Assembly: GCA_946482335.1 (NCBI GenBank)
Contig: CAMLRG010000033.1
Span: 1-34,810 of the forward strand
DNA from: an uncultured Duganella sp.
Lineage (GTDB): Bacteria; Pseudomonadota; Gammaproteobacteria; Burkholderiales; Burkholderiaceae
Reading direction: 5' to 3'
DNA length: 34,810 nucleotides
A program made the position numbers and the translations under genes. This document shows positions 7,973 to 17,712 of this stretch, piece after piece; the first letter of the stretch is position 1, and every line of letters starts with the position of its first letter. Below the pieces are notes generated by a model. It searched no databases and had not been told where the DNA came from. It saw only the letters and a program-made list of their open reading frames with translations.

Positions 7973-8814
7973 AGCCTGCCCGCATCGGGCTGTACGCATT
8001 TCTGGCCAGCGCAGCGCTGTTTTTCCTGTTGCCGCTGTATGTGATGCTGGTGACGTCGCTGAAGCCGATGGATGAAATCCGCCTTGGCAATATCTTCGCG
8101 CTGCCGCTGGCGCCGACGCTGGATGCATGGCGGGCCGCGTGGAGCGAAGCTTGCACCGGCGCAGCGTGCGAAGGCGTACAGGGAGGCTTCTGGAATTCGG
8201 TGCGCATCGCCGTGCCGAGCACCTTACTGCCGATCGCACTGGGCGCGTTGAACGGATATGCGCTGTCGTTCTGGCGGCCGCGCGGTGCCAACATCCTGTT
8301 TGGCGTCCTGCTTCTGGGTGCCTTCGTGCCGGTGCAGGTGATGATCTATCCGCTGGTGCGCATGATGGCGGCACTGGGCGTGTTCGGCACCTTGCCGGCA
8401 ATCGTGATCGTGCACCTGGTGTTCGGCATGCCGGTGCTGACGCTGTTGTTCCGCAACTACTATGCGGCGCTGCCGCAGGAGCTGTTCCATGCGGCGCGCA
8501 TCGACGGCGGCGGCTTCTGGCGCATCTTCTGGCACGTGATGCTGCCCTTGTCGGTACCGATGCTGGTGGTGGCGGCGATCATGCAGCTGACGGGCGTGTG
8601 GAACGACTACATCCTGGGGCTCGTGTTCGCGGGCCGGGATAACCTGCCGATGACCGTGCAGCTGAATAACGTGATCAATACCACGACGGGTACCCGTCTT
8701 TACAACGTCAATATGGCCGCCACGATCCTGACGGCGCTGGTGCCATTGGCGGTTTATTTCCTGTCGGGCCGCTGGTTCGTGCGCGGCATCACCGCCGGCG
8801 CTGTGAAAGGTTGA
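7969..8814 (+). CDS. Sugar ABC transporter permease (MalG/UgpE type)
   Basis: 281 residues. The start ATG 7969 overlaps the previous stop by ATGA and has GAAGGAGG upstream; an in-frame extension upstream is antisense-like shadow and has no ribosome site. The MalG-type EAA motif is visible (QELFHAARIDGGGFWRIFWH), and the N-terminus has the usual helix followed by TSLKPMDEI. A small insertion with two cysteines (EACTGAACEGVQGGFWNS) lies in the first periplasmic loop. It pairs with the upstream permease. Confidence 0.92.
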   Translation: MKPARIGLYAFLASAALFFLLPLYVMLVTSLKPMDEIRLGNIFALPLAPTLDAWRAAWSEACTGAACEGVQGGFWNSVRIAVPSTLLPIALGALNGYALSFWRPRGANILFGVLLLGAFVPVQVMIYPLVRMMAALGVFGTLPAIVIVHLVFGMPVLTLLFRNYYAALPQELFHAARIDGGGFWRIFWHVMLPLSVPMLVVAAIMQLTGVWNDYILGLVFAGRDNLPMTVQLNNVINTTTGTRLYNVNMAATILTALVPLAVYFLSGRWFVRGITAGAVKG

Positions 8815-8818
8815 ACGG

Positions 8819-9928
8819 ATGTCGAATGTCAGTCTGAAAAATCTGCAGATCACCCTTGGCGGCAACGCCATCATCCGTGGCCTGGACCTGGAGGTGGATG
8901 AGGGCGAATTCCTGGTGCTGCTGGGCCCATCCGGCTGCGGCAAGTCCACGCTGTTGCACAGCATCGCCGGCCTGACGGAAATCAGCGGCGGGACCATCGA
9001 CATCGGCGGCAAGGACATGTCGCGCACCGATCCCAGCGAGCGCGGGATCGGCATGGTGTTCCAATCCTATGCGTTGTATCCCACCATGACGGTCGAGAAG
9101 AACATGTCGTTCGGCCTGCGCATCGCAGGCGTGGAGAAGGCGGAGATCAGGCGCCGGGTCGACCGCGCAGCAGCGATGCTGCACCTGGGCGAACTGTTGC
9201 AGCGCAAGCCGTCGGCCTTGTCCGGCGGGCAGCGGCAACGGGTGGCGATCGGCCGCGCGCTGGTGCGCGAGGCGGGCGTGTACCTGTTCGATGAACCGTT
9301 GTCCAACCTCGATGCCAAGCTGCGTACCGATTTGCGGCGCGAACTCAAGCTGCTGCACCAGCAGCTGGGCGCGACCATGATTTACGTGACCCATGACCAG
9401 GTCGAGGCCATGACCTTGGCCAGCCGCATCGCCGTCATGCGCGCCGGCGAAGTGCAGCAGGTCGGTACGCCGGGCGAGGTGTATGAGCGGCCCGCCAACC
9501 TGTTCGTGGCCGACTTCCTTGGGGCTCCGGCGATGAATTTCATCGACGGCACTGTCGATGCGGGCGGCACGTTCTCCGGCGCAGGCCTGCGCCTGGCGCT
9601 CGGCGCGGCTGCGGCCGCGCAGGCGGAAGCGGGCGGCGGCGCGTTCAAGGCGGTGCTGGGCGTTCGGCCGGAACATATCGCGCTGGTGCCGGGCGGTCCG
9701 CTGCAGGGCCGGGTGACGCTGGTCGAACCGATGGGCGCGCACCGCGTGGTCTGGCTCGATTGCGGCGGCAAGCAGATGTCCTGCATCGTGCAGGGCGGCA
9801 GGGCGATAGCGCCGGAGGACGCGATCGCCTTTGCGATCGATGCACAATGCGTATCCTTATTCGACCCGGTCAGTGGCAAGCGCTTTGAAACGGCGGGCGC
9901 TTCCAGTATGCTCGCGATGACGGAATAA
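8819..9928 (+). CDS. Sugar ABC transporter ATP-binding protein (UgpC/MsmK type)
   Basis: 369 residues. Walker A GPSGCGKST (36-44), Q-loop Gln82, signature LSGGQRQ (134-140), Walker B VYLFDE (154-159), D-loop SNLDAK and H-loop His192 (THDQ) are all intact. A C-terminal extension of about 130 residues (GVRPEHIALV motif) is the MOP/TOBE-like regulatory domain of carbohydrate importers of this class. The start ATG 8819 lies four bases after the second permease gene. It energises the importer; in some bacteria such ATPases serve several sugar importers. Confidence 0.95.
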   Translation: MSNVSLKNLQITLGGNAIIRGLDLEVDEGEFLVLLGPSGCGKSTLLHSIAGLTEISGGTIDIGGKDMSRTDPSERGIGMVFQSYALYPTMTVEKNMSFGLRIAGVEKAEIRRRVDRAAAMLHLGELLQRKPSALSGGQRQRVAIGRALVREAGVYLFDEPLSNLDAKLRTDLRRELKLLHQQLGATMIYVTHDQVEAMTLASRIAVMRAGEVQQVGTPGEVYERPANLFVADFLGAPAMNFIDGTVDAGGTFSGAGLRLALGAAAAAQAEAGGGAFKAVLGVRPEHIALVPGGPLQGRVTLVEPMGAHRVVWLDCGGKQMSCIVQGGRAIAPEDAIAFAIDAQCVSLFDPVSGKRFETAGASSMLAMTE

Positions 9929-9942
9929 TCTAAAGGAAAACA

Positions 9943-10977
9943 GTGGCCACTATTAAAGACGTAGCCCGCCTGGCGGGCGTAGGACTGGGCACCGCCTCCC
10001 GCGTCGTGAGCGGCAAGGGATCGGTGTCTCCGGCGACGCTCGAGAAGGTCAGGAAGGCGATCGATGAACTGGGATTCCGGCCCTCGCATGCGGCGCGCAC
10101 GCTGCTGACCGGCACCAGCCAGATGATCGGCGTCTACATCCCCGTCCTGAGCGGCACTTTCTATACGCCGATCCTGCAGATCATCGACAATGAGCTGCGT
10201 GCCGCCGGCTTGCACATGGTGGTGGCTTTCGGCGTCGGCCTGGGCGACGAACGCCGGCAGGCCAAGGAAGGCATCCAGTTCCTGATGGAGCGCGGTTGCG
10301 ATGGCTTGATCGTGATGACCAGCGCTTTGCTCGATGAAGATGTCGAAGCGCTGGGCGCGCAGCAAGGGCGCATTGTGGTGCTGAACCACAGCCTGCCCAG
10401 CATCCCCGACCAGTGCTTCATGGTGGACCACAAACTGGGCGGGCGCCTGGCGGCGCGCGCCTTGCTGGACCACAAGCACCGCGAGATCGCCGTAGTGGCG
10501 GGACCGTCGCGCCTGGCCGACAACGTGGCGCGCATCGAAGGCTTCATGGAGGAGTTGCAAGCGGGCGGTATCGACACCAGCCGCATGTGGGTGGCAGAGA
10601 GCGACTTTTCGCCGGCAGGCGGCTGGGCCGCCGCCAAGGAACTGGTCGAGTCGGGGCATCGCTGCACCGCCCTGTTTTGCGCCAACGATGAAATGGCGGT
10701 GGGCGCCTTGTCGTATTTCCAGGAGGCGGGCATCCGCGTGCCGCACGACCTGTCCGTGATCGCTTATGACGATACGCCGAGCGCCGAGTTTTCCGCGCCG
10801 CGCCTGACCACCGTCCATATGCCCTGGCGCGAGATGACGATGAATGGCCTGAGCGCCTTGCTGAACCGCTGCTATGGCTTGCGCCGCACGGTGACGCGCA
10901 GCTTCCCGGTGACGGTGACGTTGCGGGCATCGCTGGCCAAGGCGGCCGGTACGGCCAAGCGCAAGGCGGCAGCATGA
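9943..10977 (+). CDS. LacI-family transcriptional regulator of the locus
   Basis: 344 residues. The N-terminal helix-turn-helix (residues 3-22, TIKDVARLAGVGLGTASRVV) and hinge region (RPSHAARTLLTG) are typical, followed by a periplasmic-binding-protein-like effector domain (IGVYIPVL..., FCANDEMAVGAL, VIAYDDTPSAE). The start is GTG 9943 with AAAGGAAA just upstream. It is last in the ABC operon and is followed by a terminator. LacI regulators with this hinge normally bind CG-centred palindromes; five such sites occur at 5873, 11023, 24018, 24125 and 24213. It is very probably a sugar-responsive repressor of the surrounding glycan-use genes. The inducer is unknown. Confidence 0.93.
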   Translation: MATIKDVARLAGVGLGTASRVVSGKGSVSPATLEKVRKAIDELGFRPSHAARTLLTGTSQMIGVYIPVLSGTFYTPILQIIDNELRAAGLHMVVAFGVGLGDERRQAKEGIQFLMERGCDGLIVMTSALLDEDVEALGAQQGRIVVLNHSLPSIPDQCFMVDHKLGGRLAARALLDHKHREIAVVAGPSRLADNVARIEGFMEELQAGGIDTSRMWVAESDFSPAGGWAAAKELVESGHRCTALFCANDEMAVGALSYFQEAGIRVPHDLSVIAYDDTPSAEFSAPRLTTVHMPWREMTMNGLSALLNRCYGLRRTVTRSFPVTVTLRASLAKAAGTAKRKAAA

Positions 10978-10990
10978 ATTGATCCTGTAA

Positions 10991-11012
10991 GGGGCGCTTG
11001 CGCCCTTTTTTT
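10991..11012 (+). terminator. Rho-independent terminator after the LacI gene
   Basis: GGGCG (10992-10996), loop CTTG, CGCCC (11001-11005), then seven T (11006-11012). It lies 14 bases after the regulator stop codon and ends the ABC/regulator operon before the separate GH1 promoter region. Confidence 0.9.
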
Positions 11013-11022
11013 CGACGTAGTG

Positions 11023-11036
11023 TGGAAACCTTTCCA
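11023..11036 (+). promoter_or_regulatory. LacI-type operator upstream of the GH1-GH3-permease operon
   Basis: TGGAAACCTTTCCA is a palindrome apart from the central CC, one base off the TGGAAACGTTTCCA consensus of the window. It lies 20 bases upstream of the GH1 start codon. I could not pick a convincing -35/-10 pair around it. Confidence 0.7.
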
Positions 11037-11055
11037 AACCTGAGCAAGACTGAAC

Positions 11056-12423
11056 ATGACTACTCCAGACCAGATTGAACCAGGCGCGCCGGCGCGCAGC
11101 GACTTTGCCCGCGACTTCCTGTGGGGCTGCGCCACCTCGTCCTACCAGATCGAGGGGGCCGCCCGCGAAGATGGGCGCGCCGAATCGATCTGGGACCGTT
11201 TTGCCGCGACGCCGGGCAAGGTGCGCGACGGCTCCAGCGGCGCGGTGGCTTGCGACCATTACCACCGCTGGCCGGAAGATATGGATATCGCCCGCGGCCT
11301 GGGTCTGAACGCCTATCGCTTCTCGATCGCCTGGCCGCGCATCGTGTCCGAGTTTGGCGCGGCGCCCAACCAGAAAGGGCTGGACTTCTATTCGCGCCTG
11401 GTCGACGGCATGCTGGAGCGGGGCATCCAGCCCTGGGCCACGCTGTACCACTGGGACTTGCCGCAATACCTGCAGGAGCGGGGCGGCTGGGCCGAACGCG
11501 ACACTGTGCAGCGGTACCTGGAGTTCGCCGACGCGGTGACGCGCTGCCTGGGCGACCGGGTGCGGCACTGGATCACCCACAACGAGCCCTGGTGTACCGC
11601 CATCCTTGGCAACTTCGAGGGCGTGCATGCGCCGGGCCTGACCGACTTCGGTACGGCGCTGCAGGTATGCCACCATGTGCTGCTTTCGCACGGCAAGGCC
11701 GTGCCGCTGGTCCGCGCCAACGTGCCCGATGCCCGCGTCGGCATCTCGCTCAGCCTGCACCCGCTGCGCGCGGCCAGCGGCAGCGCGGCCGACCGCGCCG
11801 CGGCCGAGCGCCATGACGGCTTGCGCTACCGCTGGTTCCTCGATCCCCTGCATGGGCGCGGCTATCCTGCCGCGACGCTGGAGCAGGTGGGCGCCGCGGC
11901 GCCGGTCGTACAGGAAGGCGATATGGAGGCGATCGCGGTGGCGACCGATTTCATGGGCGTGAACTACTATTTTCCCGAGACGGTTGCGGACGCGCCAGGC
12001 CACGAGCCGCTGGATGCGCGCGTGCTGCCGCCGCCGGCCGGGGCGGAAACCACCGCCATGGGCTGGGAAGTGGCGCCGGAAGGCATGAGCGAGCTGCTTG
12101 GCCGCATCCATGCCGACTACGCGCCGAAGGAGCTGTACATCACCGAAAACGGTTCCTGCTATGACGATGAAGTGCTGGCCGATGGCACCGTGGCCGATAC
12201 GCGGCGCCGCCGCTATCTCGCACGCCACTTGGGGGCGATGAAAGACGCCATTGCGGCGGGAGTGCCGGTGAAGGGCTATTTCGCCTGGAGCCTGGTCGAC
12301 AACTTCGAGTGGGCGGAAGGCTATTCGCGGCGGTTCGGGCTGGTCCACATCGATTACAAAACACAGGAACGAAGGCTGAAGGAGAGCGGCAAGTGGTACC
12401 GCGCCTTCCTGCAACAGCGATAG
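11056..12423 (+). CDS. GH1 beta-glucosidase (cytoplasmic)
   Basis: 455 residues, the usual length of bacterial GH1 enzymes. The N-terminal GH1 signature (FLWGCATSSYQIEGA, 21-35), acid/base Glu177 in THNEPW and nucleophile Glu364 in YITENG are present. There is no signal peptide, so it acts in the cytoplasm on imported beta-linked di- or oligosaccharides (cellobiose, laminaribiose or similar). It begins an operon with the GH3 enzyme (12-base gap) and an FHS permease. Its position just downstream of a LacI-type operator suggests induction with the importer. Confidence 0.95.
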   Translation: MTTPDQIEPGAPARSDFARDFLWGCATSSYQIEGAAREDGRAESIWDRFAATPGKVRDGSSGAVACDHYHRWPEDMDIARGLGLNAYRFSIAWPRIVSEFGAAPNQKGLDFYSRLVDGMLERGIQPWATLYHWDLPQYLQERGGWAERDTVQRYLEFADAVTRCLGDRVRHWITHNEPWCTAILGNFEGVHAPGLTDFGTALQVCHHVLLSHGKAVPLVRANVPDARVGISLSLHPLRAASGSAADRAAAERHDGLRYRWFLDPLHGRGYPAATLEQVGAAAPVVQEGDMEAIAVATDFMGVNYYFPETVADAPGHEPLDARVLPPPAGAETTAMGWEVAPEGMSELLGRIHADYAPKELYITENGSCYDDEVLADGTVADTRRRRYLARHLGAMKDAIAAGVPVKGYFAWSLVDNFEWAEGYSRRFGLVHIDYKTQERRLKESGKWYRAFLQQR

Positions 12424-12434
12424 AGAGGAGACAG

Positions 12435-14936
12435 ATGAAGAAAATTGCTTTGTCGGCAGCGCTGGCGCTGCCGGTCGCCACAGGTGCGGCGATGGCGGCG
12501 CCGTTGGCCGATTGGCCGCACGTGCGCAGCGCCATTGCGCCGGATGCGGCGCTTGAAAAGCGTGTGGCAGCCATCGTGGCCGGCATGACGCTGGAACAGA
12601 AGGTAGGCCAAATGACCCAGCCTGAGATCAAGACGGTGACGCCGGACGAAGTGCGCCGCTACTATATCGGCTCGGTGCTGAACGGCGGCGGCAGCTGGCC
12701 GAATGGCAGCAAGCGCGCTACAGCGGCCGATTGGCTCGCGCTGGCGGAGAAGTACCACCAGGCGTCCATGGCGACCGATATGGCCGTCAAGGTGCCGGTG
12801 GTATGGGGCATCGACGCCATCCACGGCAACAGCAATGTGTTCGGCGCCACGCTGTTCCCCCACAATATCGGCCTGGGCGCGGCGCATAACCCGAAACTGG
12901 CCTACGAGATCGGCGCGGCAACCGGCAAGGCGGTGCGTGCCACCGGCATCGCCTGGGTATTCGGGCCGACCATCGCGGTGGTGCGCGACGACCGCTGGGG
13001 GCGCACTTATGAGAGCTTTTCGGAAGACGGCAAGCTGGTTGCCCAGTATGCGGGCCAATACGTCAAGGGCCTGCAGGGACGTTTCAAGGACGATGCCAAT
13101 GTGATCGCCAGCGCCAAACATTTCATCGGCGACGGCGGCACGGACCAGGGCAAGGACCGCGGCGACAACAAGTCTTCGCTGGCCGACATGATCAATATCC
13201 ATGGCGCCGGCTACGTGCCGGCCCTGGCGGAGGGTGCGCAGACGGTGATGGCTTCCTTCAACAGCTGGAATGGCGTGAAGATGCACGGCAGCCGCGAAGC
13301 GCTCACCGGTATTTTGAAGTCGAAGATGGGATTCGACGGCTTCGTCGTCAGCGACTGGAATGGCATCGGCGAAGTGCCGGGCTGCCGCAACGACAGCTGC
13401 CCGCAGGCGATCAATGCCGGCATGGATATGATCATGGTGCCGGACGACTGGAAGGCATTCATTGCCAATACGGTGGCCCAGGTGAAGGCGGGTGAGATCC
13501 CGATGGCGCGCATCGACGATGCCGTCAGCCGCATCCTGCGCGTCAAGCTGCGCGCGGGACTGTTCGGCAAGAGCCCGTCGCAGAATGCCTACGCCGGCAA
13601 GGACGCGGCGCTGCTCGACCGCGCGCTGGCGCGCCGTGCAGTACGCGAATCCCTGGTGTTGCTGAAGAACGAGGGACCGGCCCTGCCGCTCGCGCGCGGC
13701 AAAAAACTCCTGGTGGTGGGCAAGAGCGCCGACAACCTGTCCAACCAGACTGGCGGCTGGTCGCTGACCTGGCAGGGCACCGACAACACCAACGCCGACT
13801 TCCCGCATGCCGACAGCATCCTTGCGGGCATCCGTGCGGCGGCGGGCGAAGGCAATGTCGAATTCAGCGTCGATGGCCGGGGCGTGGATGTGGCCAAATT
13901 CGACGCCGTGATCGCCGTGGTGGGCGAGCGGCCTTACGCGGAAGGTGACGGCGACATTGGCCCATCCGGCACGCTGCGCCACAGCAGCCGCTATCCGGAG
14001 GACTTGGCTGTACTGGAGGCGGTGGCAGGCAAGGGCAAGCCGGTGGTCACCGTGTTCGTCGCGGGCCGTCCGCTGTTCGTCAACGATCTGCTGAACCTGT
14101 CCGATACCTTCATCGCGGCCTGGCTGCCGGGCACGGAAGGCAAAGGGGTGTCCGACTTGCTGGTCGCGGGGCCGCGCAGCTACGATTTCCGCGGCAAACT
14201 GTCGTTCTCCTGGCCGAAATCGGCGTGCCAGACGCCGCTGAACTTTGGCGATGCGGGGTATGCGCCACTGTTCGCATTGAACTATGGCTTGCGCAAGGCG
14301 CAGCGCTCCAAGCTGGGCAAGCTCGATACGTCGTATGTGCCGGGCGGCTGCGGCGTCAGCAACACCGTTCCGGTGCATGGACAGGCCGACCGCGCCAGCT
14401 TCCCACTGGCGATCCTCAGCGGCGCCGAACAGCTTCCGCTCGGTGCGGACTTGAACGCGACATTCCGCCTGCCTGGCATCACGGTGCAGACCGCCCAGGT
14501 GAACACGCAGCAGGACGCCAAACTGGTGACCTGGCTTGCCGGTGCCGGGCCGGTGGCAGCTGGCGCGGCGCCCTCCCGTCCGGCGCTGGTGGCGCGCGGT
14601 GCCCGGCCGCTGGTCCTGCCTGCCGCCGCCGTGCGCGACGGCGCCCTGCAATTTGATACCATCGTGGCCGCCGCGCCGCAGGGCAAGGTCATGCTGGCGA
14701 TGCAGGGGACCGCGCTGGACGCAACCAGGCTGTTCGCGCGCCTCGCGGGCAAGGGCAAGCAGACCGTCAAAGTGCCGCTGGCGTGCTTCACGGCGCGCGG
14801 CCTGCAGCTGGACCGCGTCGACACGCCTTTTGGCATCAGCGCCGATGCGCCATTCGCGGTGGCCATCGCCAATATCGACATTGCCGGCGGCGCCGCAACC
14901 GCCCCGGACGCAGTGCGCTGCGAAGAATTGAACTAA
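12435..14936 (+). CDS. GH3 beta-glucosidase, exported
   Basis: 833 residues from ATG 12435, which follows AGAGGAGACAG; a longer in-frame extension into the GH1 gene is rejected because the signal peptide begins here (MKKIALSAALALPV, cleavage near residue 21). The GH3 N-terminal domain carries KHFIGDGGT (228-236) and the nucleophile Asp307 in GFVVSDWNG. The second alpha/beta domain begins near residue 400 (RESLVLLKNEG). The C-terminal about 180 residues look like the additional beta domain of ExoP-like and 1,4-beta-glucan glucohydrolases. It probably releases glucose from beta-gluco-oligosaccharides in the periplasm. Confidence 0.94.
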   Translation: MKKIALSAALALPVATGAAMAAPLADWPHVRSAIAPDAALEKRVAAIVAGMTLEQKVGQMTQPEIKTVTPDEVRRYYIGSVLNGGGSWPNGSKRATAADWLALAEKYHQASMATDMAVKVPVVWGIDAIHGNSNVFGATLFPHNIGLGAAHNPKLAYEIGAATGKAVRATGIAWVFGPTIAVVRDDRWGRTYESFSEDGKLVAQYAGQYVKGLQGRFKDDANVIASAKHFIGDGGTDQGKDRGDNKSSLADMINIHGAGYVPALAEGAQTVMASFNSWNGVKMHGSREALTGILKSKMGFDGFVVSDWNGIGEVPGCRNDSCPQAINAGMDMIMVPDDWKAFIANTVAQVKAGEIPMARIDDAVSRILRVKLRAGLFGKSPSQNAYAGKDAALLDRALARRAVRESLVLLKNEGPALPLARGKKLLVVGKSADNLSNQTGGWSLTWQGTDNTNADFPHADSILAGIRAAAGEGNVEFSVDGRGVDVAKFDAVIAVVGERPYAEGDGDIGPSGTLRHSSRYPEDLAVLEAVAGKGKPVVTVFVAGRPLFVNDLLNLSDTFIAAWLPGTEGKGVSDLLVAGPRSYDFRGKLSFSWPKSACQTPLNFGDAGYAPLFALNYGLRKAQRSKLGKLDTSYVPGGCGVSNTVPVHGQADRASFPLAILSGAEQLPLGADLNATFRLPGITVQTAQVNTQQDAKLVTWLAGAGPVAAGAAPSRPALVARGARPLVLPAAAVRDGALQFDTIVAAAPQGKVMLAMQGTALDATRLFARLAGKGKQTVKVPLACFTARGLQLDRVDTPFGISADAPFAVAIANIDIAGGAATAPDAVRCEELN

Positions 14937-14945
14937 GGAGACATC

Positions 14946-16217
14946 ATGGCAAGCATGGCACCCAACACCACAAGCGCCGCGTCGCAAGACACGTCAGGCG
15001 CCCCGCAAAACGCGGCCAACACCAGCGCGCTGGTGATCGTCACCATCCTGTTCTTCATGTGGGGCTTGATCACCTCCCTGAACGACATCCTGATCCCGCA
15101 CCTGAAAGCGATTTACACGCTGAGCTATGTGCAGGCAATGCTGGTGCAATTCTGCTTCTTTGGCGCTTACTTCATCGTCTCGCTGCCGGCCGGCGCCCTG
15201 ATCCGCCGCATCGGTTACCAGAAAGGCGCGGTGAGCGGCCTGCTGATCGCCGCAGGCGGCTGCGCGCTGTTCTATCCCGCATCGTTCGGCGGATATGGCT
15301 TGTTCCTGTTCGCATTCTTCGTGCTGGCATCGGGCATCACCATCCTGCAAGTGGCGGCGAACCCTTATGTGACGGTGCTGGGCCCGGCCCGCACGGCATC
15401 GAGCCGCCTGACGCTGACCCAGGCCTTCAATTCGCTTGGCACCACCATCGGCCCGGCCATCGGCGGGGTGCTGATCCTGTCGGCTGCCGGCGCTTCGGCC
15501 GCGGCAGGCGCGGGCGCCGATGCGGCCACCGTACGTGGGCCCTACCTGGCGCTGGCCGGGGCGCTGGCGCTGCTGGCAGTGATGTTCGCGTTCGCCAGGC
15601 TGCCGCGGATCGCCGACAGCGAAGACGTGGCGCTGGCGGGCGAAGGGCACGGTTCGGCCTGGGCGCACCGCCATCTGGTGCTGGGCGCGATCGGCATCTT
15701 CCTGTACGTCGGCGCGGAGGTGAGTATCGGCAGCTTCCTGATCAACTTCCTGGGCGAGTCGCATATTGCCGGCCTGTCGCACGCCGACGCGGCGCACTAC
15801 GTCAGCATCTATTGGGGCGGCGCCATGGTGGGTCGCTTCATCGGATTTGCCGTGATGCGCGTCGCCAGCCCAGGCAAGACCCTGGCATTCAACTCCCTGC
15901 TGGCGATAGCGCTGGTGCTGGCGGCGGTGTTCGGATCGGGCAAACTGGCGATGTGGGCCATCCTGGCGGTCGGCCTGTGCAATTCGATCATGTTCCCGAC
16001 CATCTTCAGCATGGCGCTGCATGGCCTGGGCAAGTACACGGGGCAGGGGTCCGGCATCCTGTGCATGGCTATCGTCGGCGGTGCACTGGTGCCGTTCGCG
16101 CAGGGCGCGCTGGCGGATTCGATGGGTGTGCAGGCGTCCTTCCTGCTGCCGGCCGCCTGCTACGGATTTATCCTCTACTTCGGTGCCAAGTACTCCTCCA
16201 TGTACGCAGCGCAGTAA
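14946..16217 (+). CDS. FHS-family sugar permease (FucP/GluP type, MFS)
   Basis: 423 residues, 12 predicted membrane helices. The sequences [17 protein letters not shown] near the first helix and [15 protein letters not shown] with [19 protein letters not shown] in the middle are hallmark segments of the fucose/glucose/galactose:proton symporters. The start ATG 14946 has AAGGAG upstream and lies nine bases after the GH3 gene. With a periplasmic GH3 beta-glucosidase just before it, uptake of released glucose is the likely job. Its last 43 bases overlap the 3' end of the convergent halogenase gene. Confidence 0.92.
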   Translation: MASMAPNTTSAASQDTSGAPQNAANTSALVIVTILFFMWGLITSLNDILIPHLKAIYTLSYVQAMLVQFCFFGAYFIVSLPAGALIRRIGYQKGAVSGLLIAAGGCALFYPASFGGYGLFLFAFFVLASGITILQVAANPYVTVLGPARTASSRLTLTQAFNSLGTTIGPAIGGVLILSAAGASAAAGAGADAATVRGPYLALAGALALLAVMFAFARLPRIADSEDVALAGEGHGSAWAHRHLVLGAIGIFLYVGAEVSIGSFLINFLGESHIAGLSHADAAHYVSIYWGGAMVGRFIGFAVMRVASPGKTLAFNSLLAIALVLAAVFGSGKLAMWAILAVGLCNSIMFPTIFSMALHGLGKYTGQGSGILCMAIVGGALVPFAQGALADSMGVQASFLLPAACYGFILYFGAKYSSMYAAQ

Positions 16218-17698
16218 TTCTCCACGTACTGCTGGTGCGGCGGCAGCTGCGCCACGGTACGCGCCACATTGTTACGGATGCTGTCGAGGAAGCAGGACAG
16301 CTCCGCATCGCCCATCAGGTCTGCCGACTGGTGGTGCTGCAGCGGCATGATGCCCTGGCCCAGCATGACCTGGATCCACGAGTTCTCGGCGAACAGCTCG
16401 TTCGGCACGCGGAACACCCGCCCCGTTTCGCGGAACAGGTCGATGCGGTGCTGCAGCGATGGCGGCACGCCCATTTCAGCACAATGACGCCAGAAGGGCG
16501 TGTCGCGGCGGTTGGTCACCTTGTAGTGCAGGATGATGAAATCGCGGATATGCTCGATCTCGGCCCAGGCTTGCTTGTTGTATTCGTCGATCTCGGACTG
16601 GAAGATGCCGGCGGACGGGAACATTTGCATCAGGCGTACGATGCCGCGCTGGATCAGGTGGATGCTGGTCGACTCGATCGGCTCCAGGAACCCGCTGGCC
16701 AGCCCGATGGCGACGCAATTCCTGCTCCACACCTTGCGGCGCTGGCCCGGCGTGAATCGGATCACACGCGGCTGGACCAACTGCTCGCCGCTGATATTGG
16801 ACATCAGCCTGGTGCTGGCTGTGTCGTCGTCCACGAATTTGCTGGAGAAGACCATGCCGTTGCCGACGCGGTGCTGCAGCGGTATGCGCCACTGCCAGCC
16901 CCATTCGTGGGCGATGGCGCGCGTATAAGGCACGGCCGGACCGGTCGATGAGGTTTGCACGGCGATGGCGCTGTCGTTGTGCAGCCATTGCGACCAGTCT
17001 TCCATGCTCTCTCCGAGCGTTTCCCCGATCAGCAAGCCACGGAAGCCGGTGCAATCGATGAACAGGTCGCCTTCTATCAGTGCGCCGGAATCGAGCTGCA
17101 ATGCCGTGATATGGCCGCTGGCGGCATCGGTATGGACCTTGGCGATCTTCCCCTCGATACGCTGGGCGCCGTAGCCTTCCGAGTATTTGCGCAGGTAGCG
17201 CGCATAGGCGCTTGCGTCTAGATGGTAGGCGTAATTGATACCCTGGCGCGGCAGGTGGCCGAAGCGGTTCAACTGCGCGGCCTTCAATTCCAGGCAATAG
17301 TCGCCATAGTCGCTGGCCAGCTTGCGTTCGCGCCCCTTGCGCCAGAAATGCTGGAAGCCGGCGGTCCAGTGGTCGGTGCCGGTCAGGCCGAAGGAGTGGA
17401 TGTAGTCTTCGTTGACGTTGCGCCAGTTTTCGAAGCTGATGCCCAGCTTGAAGGTGGCCTTGGTCGCGGCCATGAATTCCTGCTCGTTAATCTCCAGCAG
17501 CTCATGGAAGTTCAGCAAGGTGGGGATGGTGGCTTCGCCGACACCGACGGTGCCGATCTCGTCGGACTCGACCAGCTTGATGTCGAGGACTTTGCCAAGG
17601 CTGCGCGAGATCGCTGCAGCTGCCATCCAGCCCGCGGTGCCGCCGCCGGCAATGACAATGCGCCGCACAGGGCGACGCTGGATTGGTTCGTCTCGCAT
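16175..17698 (-). CDS. Flavin-dependent tryptophan-halogenase family protein (halogenase A)
   Basis: 507 residues from ATG 17698 (GGGAG upstream); longer in-frame starts lie inside the upstream cupin gene and are rejected. FAD-binding GGGTAGW (18-24), GEATIP (54-59), the catalytic Lys region FKLGI (Lys84), the halogenase signature WQWRIP (268-273) and the catalytic-type Glu342 in PIESTSIH are all conserved, so it looks active. Family members use reduced flavin and halide to make hypohalous acid and halogenate an aromatic ring. Related enzymes beside TonB receptors in other Proteobacteria tend to brominate indoles in vitro, with native substrate unknown. No flavin reductase gene is nearby. It is last in the receptor operon. 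Confidence 0.93.
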   Translation of the reverse strand: MRDEPIQRRPVRRIVIAGGGTAGWMAAAAISRSLGKVLDIKLVESDEIGTVGVGEATIPTLLNFHELLEINEQEFMAATKATFKLGISFENWRNVNEDYIHSFGLTGTDHWTAGFQHFWRKGRERKLASDYGDYCLELKAAQLNRFGHLPRQGINYAYHLDASAYARYLRKYSEGYGAQRIEGKIAKVHTDAASGHITALQLDSGALIEGDLFIDCTGFRGLLIGETLGESMEDWSQWLHNDSAIAVQTSSTGPAVPYTRAIAHEWGWQWRIPLQHRVGNGMVFSSKFVDDDTASTRLMSNISGEQLVQPRVIRFTPGQRRKVWSRNCVAIGLASGFLEPIESTSIHLIQRGIVRLMQMFPSAGIFQSEIDEYNKQAWAEIEHIRDFIILHYKVTNRRDTPFWRHCAEMGVPPSLQHRIDLFRETGRVFRVPNELFAENSWIQVMLGQGIMPLQHHQSADLMGDAELSCFLDSIRNNVARTVAQLPPHQQYVENYCAAYMEEYLAPK

Positions 17699-17712
17699 GG
17701 GTGTCTCCCTTG

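Noticed and set aside
9382..12414. Open frame of about 1000 codons antisense to the ATPase, LacI and GH1 genes
   Set aside because: It runs through three genes, a terminator and an operator on the other strand, and shows no recognisable domain.
12354..14987. Long open frame antisense to the GH3 gene
   Set aside because: The sense strand has intact GH3 catalytic motifs and signal peptide; the antisense product is His/Arg/Gln-rich without domain features.
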